From Clostridia bacterium (lineage in GTDB: Bacteria > Bacillota > Clostridia > Oscillospirales > Butyricicoccaceae), in the NCBI GenBank assembly GCA_017521295.1, contig JAFXDF010000034.1:1-34396 (forward strand): a stretch of DNA of 34,396 nt, written 5' to 3'. Made by a program: the position numbers and the translations under genes. This document shows positions 1 through 11,035 of the stretch, piece by piece. How positions within the stretch are numbered: the first letter of the stretch is position 1; each line of letters opens with the position of its first letter. Under the pieces are notes generated by a model, which worked only from the letters and a program-made list of their open reading frames with translations, did no database searches and was not told the DNA's origin.

Positions 1-374
1 ATCCCGAAACCCTGCACAAAAACTTGTTTGAAAACAATCAGGCCAACGTGCTGATCGGTGAAGAAAACGGTGTTCCTGTGTGTTTCGCCCTATATTTTTA
101 TAATTTCTCCACCTTCCAGTGCAAGCACGGCCTGTACCTGGAGGATCTGTTTGTCAAGCCCGAATATCGGGGCAAGGGCTACGGCAGCGCCATGCTGGCC
201 TGCCTGGCGCAAAAGGCCCGGGAAGAGGACTGTGGACGGTTCGAGTGGATCTGTCTGGATTGGAACGAGCCTGCGCTGAAGGTCTATCGAAAGATCGGCG
301 CTGTGCCCCTCACCGGCTGGACCATTCAGCGTCTTACCGGTCAGCCTCTGGAAGATCTGGCTGATTCTTTCTGA
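1..374 (+). CDS. GNAT family N-acetyltransferase, 5' end missing
   Basis: The reading frame is open to the left window edge (codons from base 3), so the N-terminus lies outside; the TTG at 24 is an internal codon, not a credible start. The visible C-terminal 123 or so residues carry the GNAT core: a beta strand leading to LYLEDLFVKPEYRGKGYGSA, where RGKGYG is the acetyl-CoA pyrophosphate-binding R/Q-x-x-G-x-G/A loop, then a helix, and WNEPALKVYRKIGA, the usual late GNAT motif. The family transfers acetyl groups from acetyl-CoA to amines; the pattern resembles diamine or small-molecule acetyltransferases, but the substrate cannot be read. Its last 41 bases overlap the 3' end of the convergent gene at 334-2151. 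Confidence 0.85.
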   Translation, partial: PETLHKNLFENNQANVLIGEENGVPVCFALYFYNFSTFQCKHGLYLEDLFVKPEYRGKGYGSAMLACLAQKAREEDCGRFEWICLDWNEPALKVYRKIGAVPLTGWTIQRLTGQPLEDLADSF

Positions 375-2151
375 TCCGCAGGGTGACGCTGTCGGGCGCC
401 CAGAGCAGTTCGCATTGCCGCTTCTGTCCGTCATCTGGAAACACCAGGCGGTAGGTCAGTTTATCCTCTGACTGCCCACAAGTCATCCGTGCAAAATAAT
501 CATCTTTAAACAAAACCCCCATGCGGACAGGGGAGAGGGTCAGCGACAGCACATCGCCCCGAATGTCAAAGGCTGCCGCGCAAGGGGCGTCGGTAGGGAA
601 TACCACCAGGTGGTCCTCCTCTTCGTCAAACCACCGAATCTCTTCCATTGCAAGGGGTTCGGCGGTTTCCACCGAAGTCACCGTATAGGGGGTCAGCTGT
701 ACATGCAGCATACCGAACCGCTCGGTACAGACCAGTGCGGGGGCGGTATAGGATTCTGATTCATAGGGTGTTTCGGCAGTGAGCCAACCGCTGTAGCGGC
801 CGCTGCAGTCGGAATGCAGGGTCGTCCAACCGTTTCCGTAGAAAACGGACACCTTGCTCATGCGGGGTGCCGTGCAGGAAAACGGCACCGATTGTCCGCA
901 TTCCACGGCCACATTTCCCTGAGGGATCTCAAGTGTCAAACCCTCCGGCCAAAGGCGTTCCCGGGGCGGCTCCACCCTTTCGGGCTGTACCGCCGGCCAC
1001 TCCGGCACACCGGTCTGCACCAGGGAACCGTACCGGAAAAACACCAGGCCTGCCGCCTGATCATCGGCGCTTACGGCGCCCAGCTGCCGCTGTAGCTCGT
1101 CTATTCCATACCACACCGTACCGGCTTCGGCTTCGGCGCTTTTGTAGGCCGCCAGGCCGATATACAGGTCCACATCGGTGCCCTCCACCGTGTCGCTCCA
1201 CCATTCCAACAGGGCGCCGAAATCCGAGGTGGGGGAGCCGAACTCCCAGTAGATCTGAGGCATGATATAGTCCACCATGCCCTCACGCACCCAGCGGCGG
1301 CTGTCGGCAAAGTGGTCAAAATAGCTCTGGCTTCCGGTGGCGTCGGCACCCATGGCCATGGTGTACTTGGTGGCCCAGATGCCGGCAGGGGAGACACCGA
1401 AAACGGCCTCCGGCCGCACTTCCCGCACCAGTTTGTGGAGCCCGTCCACCAGTTGACAGACGGCCTCCCGGCGAAAATCCCCCACGTCGGCAAAGTCGCC
1501 GCCGTGTGCGGCATAGGTCTCGCTGTCGGCGAAGCTGCCGCCGGGATAAAAATAATCATCCAGGTGGATACCGTCCACCTCATAGTTTTCGAGAATCTCC
1601 CGGGTCACCGCCAGCAGGTGCTGCCGCACCTCCGGCTTGCCCGGATCGTAATACAGACATCCGTCATCGTGGAATACCACATGCTCGGCCAAATCTCTGG
1701 CCGGATGGCCCTCACACAGCAGGTCAAAGGCCTCCTTACGGCTGGCTGCCGCCGTCCGGGTAAGGCGGTAGGGGTTGAGCCATGCGTGCAGCTCCAGCCC
1801 CTGGGCGTGGCATTGTTCCACAAAATATCCCAGCGGGTCGAATTGGCCTTCGGGAGCCTGTCCCTGTACGCCGGACACTACACCGCTCCAGGGGACCAGG
1901 TCGGACCGATACAGCGCATCGCCCGAGGGCCGCACCTGCAGAAAAATGGCGTTGAGCCCCCAGCTTTTGGCGTTGGCGATGATGGCATCGGCCTCTTGCC
2001 GCAGCTGGACGGCGCTCAGTCCCTTTTGGGACGGATAATCCAGATTGTACACCGAACTGACCCACACGCCTCGCATCTCCGGCTGCTTAGCCTGGACAGG
2101 CAAACCGAGCAGCAGGAACAGCAGGGTCAGGCAGAAAATGACTTTTTTCAT
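334..2151 (-). CDS. Secreted glycoside hydrolase-like family 10 (GHL10/DUF187) protein
   Basis: A 605-residue protein. I place the start at 2151 because GGAGG lies five bases ahead and the N-terminus is a clear signal peptide (MKKVIF, a leucine-rich core, then VQA as cleavage site near residue 21); the frame stays open further upstream but without these signs. The mature protein begins with MRGVWVSSVYNLDYPS, and continues through FLQVRPSGDALY, LHAWLNPYRL and the HLDDYFYP segment (about residues 193-201), the hallmark order of the GHL10 TIM-barrel family, which is predicted to act on cell-wall or other polysaccharides. The last 200 or so residues look like a beta-rich accessory region. No lipobox cysteine, so probably released or wall-associated. 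Divergent from radC by only 32 bases, and convergent with the preceding GNAT. The exact substrate is unknown. Confidence 0.88.
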   Translation of the reverse strand: MKKVIFCLTLLFLLLGLPVQAKQPEMRGVWVSSVYNLDYPSQKGLSAVQLRQEADAIIANAKSWGLNAIFLQVRPSGDALYRSDLVPWSGVVSGVQGQAPEGQFDPLGYFVEQCHAQGLELHAWLNPYRLTRTAAASRKEAFDLLCEGHPARDLAEHVVFHDDGCLYYDPGKPEVRQHLLAVTREILENYEVDGIHLDDYFYPGGSFADSETYAAHGGDFADVGDFRREAVCQLVDGLHKLVREVRPEAVFGVSPAGIWATKYTMAMGADATGSQSYFDHFADSRRWVREGMVDYIMPQIYWEFGSPTSDFGALLEWWSDTVEGTDVDLYIGLAAYKSAEAEAGTVWYGIDELQRQLGAVSADDQAAGLVFFRYGSLVQTGVPEWPAVQPERVEPPRERLWPEGLTLEIPQGNVAVECGQSVPFSCTAPRMSKVSVFYGNGWTTLHSDCSGRYSGWLTAETPYESESYTAPALVCTERFGMLHVQLTPYTVTSVETAEPLAMEEIRWFDEEEDHLVVFPTDAPCAAAFDIRGDVLSLTLSPVRMGVLFKDDYFARMTCGQSEDKLTYRLVFPDDGQKRQCELLWAPDSVTLRIRKNQPDLPEADR

Positions 2152-2183
2152 AAAACCTCCGATCAAGGAAAGGGGAGAGCAAC

Positions 2184-2855
2184 ATGGGCCTTCATGACGG
2201 CCACCGAAAGCGATTGATCCAGCGGTTCCTGGAAGAGGGCCTGGACAGCTTCGAACCCCACAATGTGCTGGAACTGCTGCTGTTTTATGCCATACCGCGC
2301 AAGGATACCAACGAGCTGGCACACCGGCTCATCGATACCTTCGGCAGTCTGAACGGCGTCTTTGACGCGCCCTTTGAAGCGCTGGTTCAGGTGGAGGGCG
2401 TAGGCGAAAACACCGCCGCCCTGCTGAAGCTCATGCCCCAGCTGACCCGTACTTATTTCACCGCCGCCCGGGAAGAAACCGTCCTGGACAGCGCCGCCAA
2501 GGCGGCGGCTTATTTTGTGCCTCATTTTATCGGCCGCACCGAAGAGGTGGTCCAGATGGTTTGCGTGGATGCGAAGAGCCGCATCACCGCCCATCAGATC
2601 ATCCACCGTGGCAGCGTCAACGTGGCCGAGGCCAACATCCGCAAGATCGCCAACATCGCCCTGCACAACAACGCCGTGGGCGTGATCCTGGCCCACAACC
2701 ATCCCGGCGGCATCGCCCTGCCCTCGCCCGAGGACATCGCAACCACCCGCAACATCAAATCAGCCCTGCAGCCCATGGGCATCGTGCTCATGGACCACAT
2801 CATCGTGGCAGGGGAGGACAGCGTTTCCATGGCCCTCAGCGGCGTGGACTTCTGA
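2184..2855 (+). CDS. radC: RadC family JAB/MPN-domain protein
   Basis: A 223-residue protein, normal for RadC. The N-terminal half (about residues 1-95) has the UPF0758 helical region, including a helix-hairpin-helix-like VEGVGENTAALL. The C-terminal JAB/MPN domain holds the metalloprotease-like zinc motif H-x-H-x7-S-x2-D, seen here as AHNHPGG followed by SPEDI (about residues 170-184). The family was historically linked to DNA repair, but a direct repair role is disputed, so the biochemical function remains open. ATG at 2184 is preceded by GGGGAGAG. It is followed by an intrinsic terminator and then the SOS-type uvrB promoter, so it is transcribed separately from uvrB. Confidence 0.92.
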   Translation: MGLHDGHRKRLIQRFLEEGLDSFEPHNVLELLLFYAIPRKDTNELAHRLIDTFGSLNGVFDAPFEALVQVEGVGENTAALLKLMPQLTRTYFTAAREETVLDSAAKAAAYFVPHFIGRTEEVVQMVCVDAKSRITAHQIIHRGSVNVAEANIRKIANIALHNNAVGVILAHNHPGGIALPSPEDIATTRNIKSALQPMGIVLMDHIIVAGEDSVSMALSGVDF

Positions 2856-2874
2856 CAGTGAAAAAACTTTTCAG

Positions 2875-2898
2875 CAGGCGGCATTTGCCGCCTGTTTT
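2875..2898 (+). terminator. Intrinsic terminator after radC
   Basis: Eight-base arms CAGGCGGC and GCCGCCTG around an ATTT loop, followed directly by TTTT. It lies 19 bases after the radC stop and ends just before the uvrB -35 box, separating the two transcription units. Confidence 0.8.
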
Positions 2899-2900
2899 GC

Positions 2901-2929
2901 TTGCAACAGAACGCTTGTTCTGGTATAAT
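2901..2929 (+). promoter_or_regulatory. uvrB sigma-A promoter with extended -10
   Basis: A -35 box TTGCAA at 2901-2906 and a consensus -10 box TATAAT at 2924-2929 are separated by exactly 17 bases, with TGG at 2921-2923 giving an extended -10. The spacer is filled by a LexA-type palindrome (listed separately). Transcription would start about 30 bases before the uvrB ATG. Confidence 0.85.
2907..2922. promoter_or_regulatory. LexA/DinR-type SOS operator in the uvrB promoter
   Basis: A perfect 6+6 palindrome CAGAAC-gctt-GTTCTG. Its core GAAC-N4-GTTC is the Gram-positive SOS box (DinR/LexA consensus CGAAC-RNRY-GTTYG). It sits between the -35 and -10 boxes of uvrB, where bound LexA would block RNA polymerase; uvrB is a classic SOS gene in Firmicutes. 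The site is seen directly; regulation by LexA is inferred. Confidence 0.85.
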
Positions 2930-2969
2930 AGAGGTTGAAATTCAAACAAAAAGCACAGGAGGTGTAGCC

Positions 2970-4961
2970 ATGCCGGAGTTCAAACTGAAAAGCGACTATC
3001 TGCCTGCCGGCGGTCAGCCGGAGGCCATTCGCCAACTGGTGCAGGGCGCCCGTCTGGGGATCGAAGAACAGACCATGCTGGGCGTCACCGGCGCGGGCAA
3101 GACCTTTGTCATGGCCAACGTGATCCAGCAGCTGCAGCGGCCCACTCTGGTGCTCACCCACAACAAGACCCTGGCGGCACAGCTCTGTTCGGAGTTCCGG
3201 GAGTTTTTCCCCGACAACGCCGTGGAGTTCTTCGTCAGTTACTATGATTATTATCAGCCGGAAGCCTATATTCCTTCCACCGATACCTATATTGAAAAAG
3301 ATTCCGATGTGAACGCCGAACTGGACCGGCTGCGCCACAGCGCCACCTCCAGCCTCTTTGAGCGGCGTGACGTGATTATCGTGGCGTCGGTGTCCTGCAT
3401 TTACTCTCTGGGTAACCCCATCGACTACGCCAATATGGTGATCTCCCTGCGCACCGGCCAGACCTGGGACCGGGACGCCCTGTGCCGCAAGCTGGTGGAG
3501 CTGCAGTACGAGCGCAACGATCTGAACTTTGACCGCAACCGCTTCCGTGTCCGGGGCGACACCATGGAGATCCGCCTGGCCTACACCGACGATTACGCCA
3601 TCCGGGTGGAGTTTTTCGGCGACGAGATCGACCGCATCGCGGAGATCCATCCGGTCACCGGACAGCCCCTGCGCCTGTTGGATCACGTGGCTATCTATCC
3701 TGCTTCCCATTATGTCACACCCAAGGACAAATTGGAAGAGGCACTTGCTGACATCCAGGCCGAAATGGAAGAGCGTGTCAAGTATTTCGAGGAAAACGGC
3801 AAGCTGATCGAAGCCCAGCGCATCCGTCAGCGCACCGAATACGATATGGAAATGCTGCGGGAGATCGGCTTCTGCACCGGTATCGAAAACTACTCCCGGG
3901 TCATGTCCCGGCGGGAGCCGGGCTCGGCGCCCTATACCTTGCTGGACTATATGCCCAAGGACTTTCTGCTGTTCATCGACGAAAGCCACGTGATGCTGCC
4001 CCAGGTGCGGGCAATGTATCATGGCGACCGGGCCCGAAAGGAAATGCTGGTGGATTACGGCTTCCGCCTGCCCTCAGCCTTTGACAACCGGCCTCTGACC
4101 TTCCCGGAGTTCCAGGATCGCATCCACCAGGTGATTTATGTCAGCGCCACCCCCGCCGAGTACGAGCGCTCCCGCTCGGGCCAGATCGTGGAGCAGATCA
4201 TCCGCCCCACCGGCCTGCTGGACCCCGAAGTGGAAGTCCGCCCGGTGGAGGGGCAGATCGACGATCTTATCGCCGAGATCAAGGAACGGGAGGCCAAAAA
4301 CCAGCGGGTGCTGGTGACCACCCTCACCAAGCGCATGGCCGAGGACCTTACCGACTACCTTTCCAAGCACGACATCAAGGTCAAATATATGCACCACGAC
4401 ATCGATACCATCGAGCGCATGACCCTGCTGCGGGACCTGCGTCTGGGTGAGTTCCAGGTGCTGGTGGGCATCAATCTGCTGCGCGAGGGCCTGGACCTGC
4501 CGGAGGTCAGCCTGGTGGCCGTTCTGGACGCCGACAAGGAGGGCTTCCTCCGCTCCGAGACCTCGCTGATTCAGACCATCGGCCGTGCCGCCCGAAATGC
4601 CGAGGGCAAGGTCATCCTCTACGCCGACAGCGTTACCCCCTCCATGCGGGCCGCTATGGACGAGACCCAGCGCCGCCGTGCGGTGCAGGACGCCTTCAAC
4701 AAGGAACACGGCATCGTGCCCAAAACCGTTTATAAGAGCGTCCGGGAGCTCATCGAGATCTCCCACGATACCACCTCCAAACTGCCCTCCGCCAGCCGGA
4801 AGAAGATATCCCTGGCCAATATGGAGGACGAGATCCATCGCCTGGAGCGCCAGATGAAAGAGGCCTCCAAGATGCTGGAGTTCGAATACGCCGCTGTCCT
4901 CCGGGATCAGATCCGTGACCTGCGCAAGCAGCTGGAAGAGCAGAAGACAAAGAAGAAATAA
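2970..4961 (+). CDS. uvrB: Excinuclease ABC subunit B
   Basis: UvrB (663 residues) takes damaged DNA from UvrA, verifies the lesion with its helicase fold and beta-hairpin, and recruits UvrC in cytoplasmic nucleotide excision repair. Visible are Walker A GVTGAGKT (38-45; Ala replaces the more usual Ser), the damage-probing beta-hairpin [12 protein letters not shown] (about 91-102), the DESH Walker B box (about 337-340), C-terminal helicase motifs ([22 protein letters not shown]), and a UVR domain at about 625-660 ([15 protein letters not shown]). The ATG at 2970 has AGGAGGTG six bases upstream; an in-frame TTG at 2901 lies inside the promoter and is rejected. Its own SOS-type promoter lies upstream, and uvrA follows 168 bases downstream. 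Confidence 0.98.
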   Translation: MPEFKLKSDYLPAGGQPEAIRQLVQGARLGIEEQTMLGVTGAGKTFVMANVIQQLQRPTLVLTHNKTLAAQLCSEFREFFPDNAVEFFVSYYDYYQPEAYIPSTDTYIEKDSDVNAELDRLRHSATSSLFERRDVIIVASVSCIYSLGNPIDYANMVISLRTGQTWDRDALCRKLVELQYERNDLNFDRNRFRVRGDTMEIRLAYTDDYAIRVEFFGDEIDRIAEIHPVTGQPLRLLDHVAIYPASHYVTPKDKLEEALADIQAEMEERVKYFEENGKLIEAQRIRQRTEYDMEMLREIGFCTGIENYSRVMSRREPGSAPYTLLDYMPKDFLLFIDESHVMLPQVRAMYHGDRARKEMLVDYGFRLPSAFDNRPLTFPEFQDRIHQVIYVSATPAEYERSRSGQIVEQIIRPTGLLDPEVEVRPVEGQIDDLIAEIKEREAKNQRVLVTTLTKRMAEDLTDYLSKHDIKVKYMHHDIDTIERMTLLRDLRLGEFQVLVGINLLREGLDLPEVSLVAVLDADKEGFLRSETSLIQTIGRAARNAEGKVILYADSVTPSMRAAMDETQRRRAVQDAFNKEHGIVPKTVYKSVRELIEISHDTTSKLPSASRKKISLANMEDEIHRLERQMKEASKMLEFEYAAVLRDQIRDLRKQLEEQKTKKK

Positions 4962-4982
4962 ACCAAAATGCCCCAAAAACAC

Positions 4983-5065
4983 TGTCATCCCGAGCTTGTC
5001 GAGGGATCTCAAGGTACACTTCCCATGAGATCCTTCGACTGCGCTGCGCTTCGCTCAGGATGACA
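4983..5065. repeat. Palindromic intergenic repeat element between uvrB and uvrA
   Basis: An 83-base imperfect inverted repeat. Outer arms TGTCATCCCGAGC (4983-4995) and GCTCAGGATGACA (5053-5065) differ at one base; inner arms GTCGAGGGATCTCA (4998-5011) and TGAGATCCTTCGAC (5026-5039) pair with one wobble around a 14-base loop. A GC-rich tract (5040-5052) breaks the right side. The arm sequence resembles a family of short intergenic palindromes that I recall from many bacteria, including gut Firmicutes; that identification is from memory. It may be a non-autonomous mobile repeat and could fold strongly in RNA. Confidence 0.8.
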
Positions 5066-5129
5066 AAACTCGGTACCTGGGTTTCCAAAACCTACGGTTT
5101 TCCATATCTCACCGGAACGAGGTAACATT

Positions 5130-7970
<2,841 letters not shown>

Positions 7971-7997
7971 CTTTTTTATAAAATTGCCCGAAAAGAC

Positions 7998-8026
7998 TTC
8001 CCAAACGGCTGAAAGTATATTAAAAT
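7998..8026 (+). promoter_or_regulatory. Possible weak promoter for the pyrH-polC operon
   Basis: TTCCCA (7998-8003), 17 bases, then TAAAAT (8021-8026) inside an AT-rich run. The -35 matches poorly, but the position suits pyrH, no other candidate is better in the 88-base gap, and the gap has no terminator for uvrA. Treat as tentative. Confidence 0.35.
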
Positions 8027-8058
8027 AGATGGAGATTATGGATAAAGGTGGAGTTGTT

Positions 8059-8781
8059 ATGGAAACCCCCAAGTATCAGCGTGTACTCCTGAAACTCAGT
8101 GGTGAAGCGCTGGCCGGAGAGGCCGGCACCGGTCTGGATTTTGCCATGCTCAATACCGTGGCCGAAGCCATCGGCGACTGCGTCAAGGCAGGTGCCCAGG
8201 TGGCCGTGGTCGTAGGCGCGGGCAACTTCTGGCGCGGCGTGAAAAACGGCGAAGGCAAGATCGAGCGCACCCGCTCTGACTATATGGGTATGCTGGGCAC
8301 TACCATGAACGCCCTGGCAGTCTGTGACGTGCTGGAGCAGCACGGCATTGCCGCCGTGGTGCAGAATGCCCTGGATATCCAGAAGGTTTCGGAATCCTAT
8401 AACCGTGTCAATGCCGTCCGCCATCTGGAGCAGGGCACTGTGGTGATTTTTGCCGGCGGCAGCGGCTGCCCCTTCTTCTCCACCGATACGGCAGCAGCCC
8501 TCCGGGCGGCTGAGATCGATGCCGATGCCATTTTGCTGGCCAAAAATGTGGACGGTGTCTATGACGCCGATCCCAACAAGGTCCCCACCGCCAAAAAGTT
8601 TGACCGCATCTCCTATGCCGAAGTGCTGTCCCGTGACCTGAAGGTCATGGACAACACCGCCACCGCCCTGGCCATGAACACCAAAATGCCCCTGCTGGTT
8701 TTCGGCCTGGAAGATCCCGGCAACATCAAGCGGGTGCTGATGGGTGAGGCCATCGGCACATACGTGGGTTTTGACGCCTAA
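8059..8781 (+). CDS. pyrH: UMP kinase
   Basis: PyrH phosphorylates UMP to UDP with ATP, feeding RNA, DNA and cell-wall nucleotide-sugar synthesis. The protein is 240 residues from the ATG at 8059, typical for bacterial hexameric UMP kinases. It shows the amino-acid-kinase N-terminus VLLKLSGEAL (9-18), the glycine loop GAGNFWRG, the SGCPFFSTDTAAALRA segment and the ATP-site LAKNVDGVYDADP. An ATG at 8029 in the same frame lacks a ribosome binding site, whereas GGTGGAG precedes 8059, so the shorter form is chosen. It opens a long operon; pyrH-frr is a conserved pair across bacteria. Confidence 0.96.
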   Translation: METPKYQRVLLKLSGEALAGEAGTGLDFAMLNTVAEAIGDCVKAGAQVAVVVGAGNFWRGVKNGEGKIERTRSDYMGMLGTTMNALAVCDVLEQHGIAAVVQNALDIQKVSESYNRVNAVRHLEQGTVVIFAGGSGCPFFSTDTAAALRAAEIDADAILLAKNVDGVYDADPNKVPTAKKFDRISYAEVLSRDLKVMDNTATALAMNTKMPLLVFGLEDPGNIKRVLMGEAIGTYVGFDA

Positions 8782-8815
8782 TATTAAAATTTAGAATATA
8801 ACGGAGGTACATCCT

Positions 8816-9370
8816 ATGAATCCCAAGTGCGAACAGTATAAGGTCAAGATGGAAAAGACCATCGAGGTCATGAAGCACGAGTTCAATACCATCCGCGCCG
8901 GCCGCGCCAACGTGGCTGTCCTGGACAAGATCACCGTGGACTACTACGGCGCTCCCACACCCATCCAGCAGATCGCTTCTGTCTCCACTCCCGAGCCCCG
9001 TATGCTGGCCATCCAGCCCTGGGACGCCAGCGCTCTGAAGCTGATCGAAAAGGCCATCCTGGCCTCTGATCTGGGCATCAACCCCACCAACGACGGCAAG
9101 ATCATCCGTCTGCTGTTCCCCCAGCTCACCGAGGAGCGTCGTCGTGACCTGACCAAGGAGGTCAAGAACATGGCCGAGGGCGGCAAGGTCGCCATCCGCA
9201 ACATCCGCCGCGATGCCATCGATCATTTCAAGAAGGCTCAGAAGGCCTCTGAGATCACCGAAGACGAGCTGAAGTCTCTGGAAAAGGATATGCAGGACCT
9301 CACCGACAAGTACGTCAAGGAAGTTGACGCGGAGTCCGGCAAGAAGGAAAAGGAACTGATGGAGCTGTAA
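8816..9370 (+). CDS. frr: Ribosome recycling factor
   Basis: RRF (184 residues) works with EF-G to split post-termination ribosomes. The N-terminal helix, FNTIRAGRANVAVLDKI, then the small domain segment YYGAPTPIQQIASVS and the helix RRDLTKEVKNMAEGGKVAIR match the family throughout, and the basic RNIRRDA segment is present. The ATG at 8816 is preceded by a strong GGAGG. It lies 34 bases after pyrH. Confidence 0.98.
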   Translation: MNPKCEQYKVKMEKTIEVMKHEFNTIRAGRANVAVLDKITVDYYGAPTPIQQIASVSTPEPRMLAIQPWDASALKLIEKAILASDLGINPTNDGKIIRLLFPQLTEERRRDLTKEVKNMAEGGKVAIRNIRRDAIDHFKKAQKASEITEDELKSLEKDMQDLTDKYVKEVDAESGKKEKELMEL

Positions 9371-9413
9371 GAGCCCCTTCGCGCCGTTTCGTTACAAACA
9401 TCACCGGATATGG

Positions 9414-9438
9414 GAGGGCGGCGCCTGGCGCCGCCCTC
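9414..9438 (+). other. Perfect GC-rich hairpin in the frr-uppS gap
   Basis: A 25-base perfect palindrome with 12-base arms (GAGGGCGGCGCC and its complement) about a single T. No T-run follows, so it is not a standard terminator. It lies 44 bases after frr and 25 bases before the uppS start, and may act as an RNA-processing or stability site. Confidence 0.65.
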
Positions 9439-9463
9439 TGTCGCATGGAATAGGAGTTCTATT

Positions 9464-10204
9464 ATGTTATTTGGTAAGCAGGAAGACCGTCCTGTGCTGG
9501 ACAAAAACAACATCCCGGTGCACATTGCCGCCATTATGGACGGCAACGGCCGCTGGGCCCAGAAGCGCGGCCTGCCCCGCACCGCCGGACATTCTGCCGG
9601 CAGTGAGGCCTTTCAGCGCGCCGCCGAATATCTCCAGAGTCTGGGCGTGAAATACTTTACTGTTTATGCCTTTTCCACCGAAAACTGGAAGCGCCCGGAG
9701 GAGGAAGTCCAGGCCATCATGGGCCTGCTGGACCGCTATCTGCGAAAAGCCATCCGGGAGATGGCCGAAAAGAACATCCGCCTGCACTTTTTCGGTGATT
9801 TGGAGCCCCTGTCCGACAACATGAAAAAGCTCATTGCCGAAACCAACGAGATCTCCCGGGGTACCACTGGTATGCAGGTCAACGTCTGCCTCAACTACGG
9901 CGGCCGGGATGAGATCGTCCGGGCGGTCCGCAGCCTGGCGAGGGACTGCGCCCGGGACGGTATGCCCCCTGAGGCCATCACCGAAGAGCTGTTTTCCAGC
10001 CGCCTGTATTCGGCAAACATCCCCGACCCCGATCTGACCATCCGTCCGGGCGGGGAACTGCGTCTGTCCAACTTCCTGCTGTGGCAGAACGCCTATTCCG
10101 AGTTTTATTTTACCGATACCCTCTGGCCCGATATGGACGAGGCGGAGCTTGACAAAGCCATCGCCGCCTACCAGGGCCGTAAGCGCCGTTTTGGAGGCAT
10201 CTGA
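9464..10204 (+). CDS. uppS: Undecaprenyl diphosphate synthase (isoprenyl transferase)
   Basis: UppS condenses farnesyl diphosphate with eight isopentenyl diphosphates to make the C55 carrier for peptidoglycan precursors. The 246-residue protein has IMDGNGRWA with the catalytic Asp at residue 26, the GHSAGSEAF segment, the NYGGRDEI motif, and RPGGELRLSNFLLWQ (about 194-208) followed by the SEFYFTDTLWPD region. The ATG at 9464 is preceded by TAGGAG; a farther in-frame ATG at 9410 would run through the GC-rich hairpin and lacks family similarity. cdsA starts three bases after its stop, so the two are translationally coupled. Confidence 0.97.
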   Translation: MLFGKQEDRPVLDKNNIPVHIAAIMDGNGRWAQKRGLPRTAGHSAGSEAFQRAAEYLQSLGVKYFTVYAFSTENWKRPEEEVQAIMGLLDRYLRKAIREMAEKNIRLHFFGDLEPLSDNMKKLIAETNEISRGTTGMQVNVCLNYGGRDEIVRAVRSLARDCARDGMPPEAITEELFSSRLYSANIPDPDLTIRPGGELRLSNFLLWQNAYSEFYFTDTLWPDMDEAELDKAIAAYQGRKRRFGGI

Positions 10205-10207
10205 TTT

Positions 10208-11029
10208 ATGAAAACACGCGTGATCACAGCCGTTGTTGCCATCGGTCTGTTCATTCCCGTTTTATTCTTTTTACCCACCGTGGTTCTGACCCTGGTCTGC
10301 GGTCTGCTGATGGCCGTGGGCGCCTGGGAGTTGCTGTACGCCACCAAGTCCTGCCCCAAGCATCCCTTCCTGTACATCAGCTGCGCCGCAGCCTTTGCCG
10401 TGCCCCTGACCCTCAGCCGGGCAGAGGCGCCCCTGTGGCCCTTTCTGACGGTGTGCGCCCTGTACATGATGGCCGTTTTTGCCTGTGCCGTGTTTGATCA
10501 CGAAAAGATCAAATACGATATGCTGGGCAAGGGCTTTCTGGCCGCCATCGTTCTGCCCCTGTGCTTTTCCGCCTTTGTGCGCATCCGCAACGGTGAGCAC
10601 GGCGCGCTGCTGGTGCTCATGCCCTGGGTCACCGTCTGGGTGTGTGACAGCTTTGCCCTGTTCACCGGTATGGCCTTCGGCAAGCACAAGCTGGCCCCCT
10701 ATGTCAGCCCCAAAAAGACTATAGAGGGCGCCGTGGGCGGCCTGGTGTTCGCCACCCTGGCCTGTGTGATCTATGTGCTGGTGATGAATCACGGCTTCGG
10801 CCTGGATATGCAGATCTGGCCTGCCGTCCTTTTTGGAATCGTGGGCTCCACCGCCGGACAGATCGGCGATCTGAGCCTGTCGGTCATCAAGCGGGGTGCC
10901 GGTATCAAGGACTACGGCAACGTGTTCCCCGGCCACGGCGGCGTGTGGGACCGCTTCGACAGCATCCTCTTTGCCGCGCCGCTGTTTGAAATCCTGTATT
11001 TACACATACTTCCCGGAATTGGGGGATAA
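10208..11029 (+). CDS. cdsA: Phosphatidate cytidylyltransferase (CDP-diglyceride synthase)
   Basis: CdsA makes CDP-diacylglycerol from CTP and phosphatidic acid, the branch point for phospholipids, in the membrane. The 273-residue protein is rich in hydrophobic segments (about seven or eight). The C-terminal CTP-transferase signature is clear at about 222-245: SVIKRGAGIKDYGNVFPGHG, then GVWDRFDS. DSFALFTGMAFGKHK and SPKKTIEGAVGG are further family blocks. The ribosome binding site GGAGG lies inside the end of uppS. Confidence 0.96.
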   Translation: MKTRVITAVVAIGLFIPVLFFLPTVVLTLVCGLLMAVGAWELLYATKSCPKHPFLYISCAAAFAVPLTLSRAEAPLWPFLTVCALYMMAVFACAVFDHEKIKYDMLGKGFLAAIVLPLCFSAFVRIRNGEHGALLVLMPWVTVWVCDSFALFTGMAFGKHKLAPYVSPKKTIEGAVGGLVFATLACVIYVLVMNHGFGLDMQIWPAVLFGIVGSTAGQIGDLSLSVIKRGAGIKDYGNVFPGHGGVWDRFDSILFAAPLFEILYLHILPGIGG

Positions 11030-11035
11030 ACTATC

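Noticed and set aside
2901..2969. Longer uvrB start at the TTG at 2901
   Set aside because: This TTG is part of the -35 box; the ATG at 2970 has AGGAGGTG and matches the family N-terminus.
2970..4961. UvrB Walker A reading GAGKT instead of GSGKT as a possible defect
   Set aside because: The P-loop Lys and Thr are intact and Ala at this place is tolerated in P-loops; all other motifs are normal.
5087..5101. AAAACC-TAC-GGTTTT palindrome before uvrA
   Set aside because: Only six base pairs and no T-run; common by chance and not linked to a known signal.
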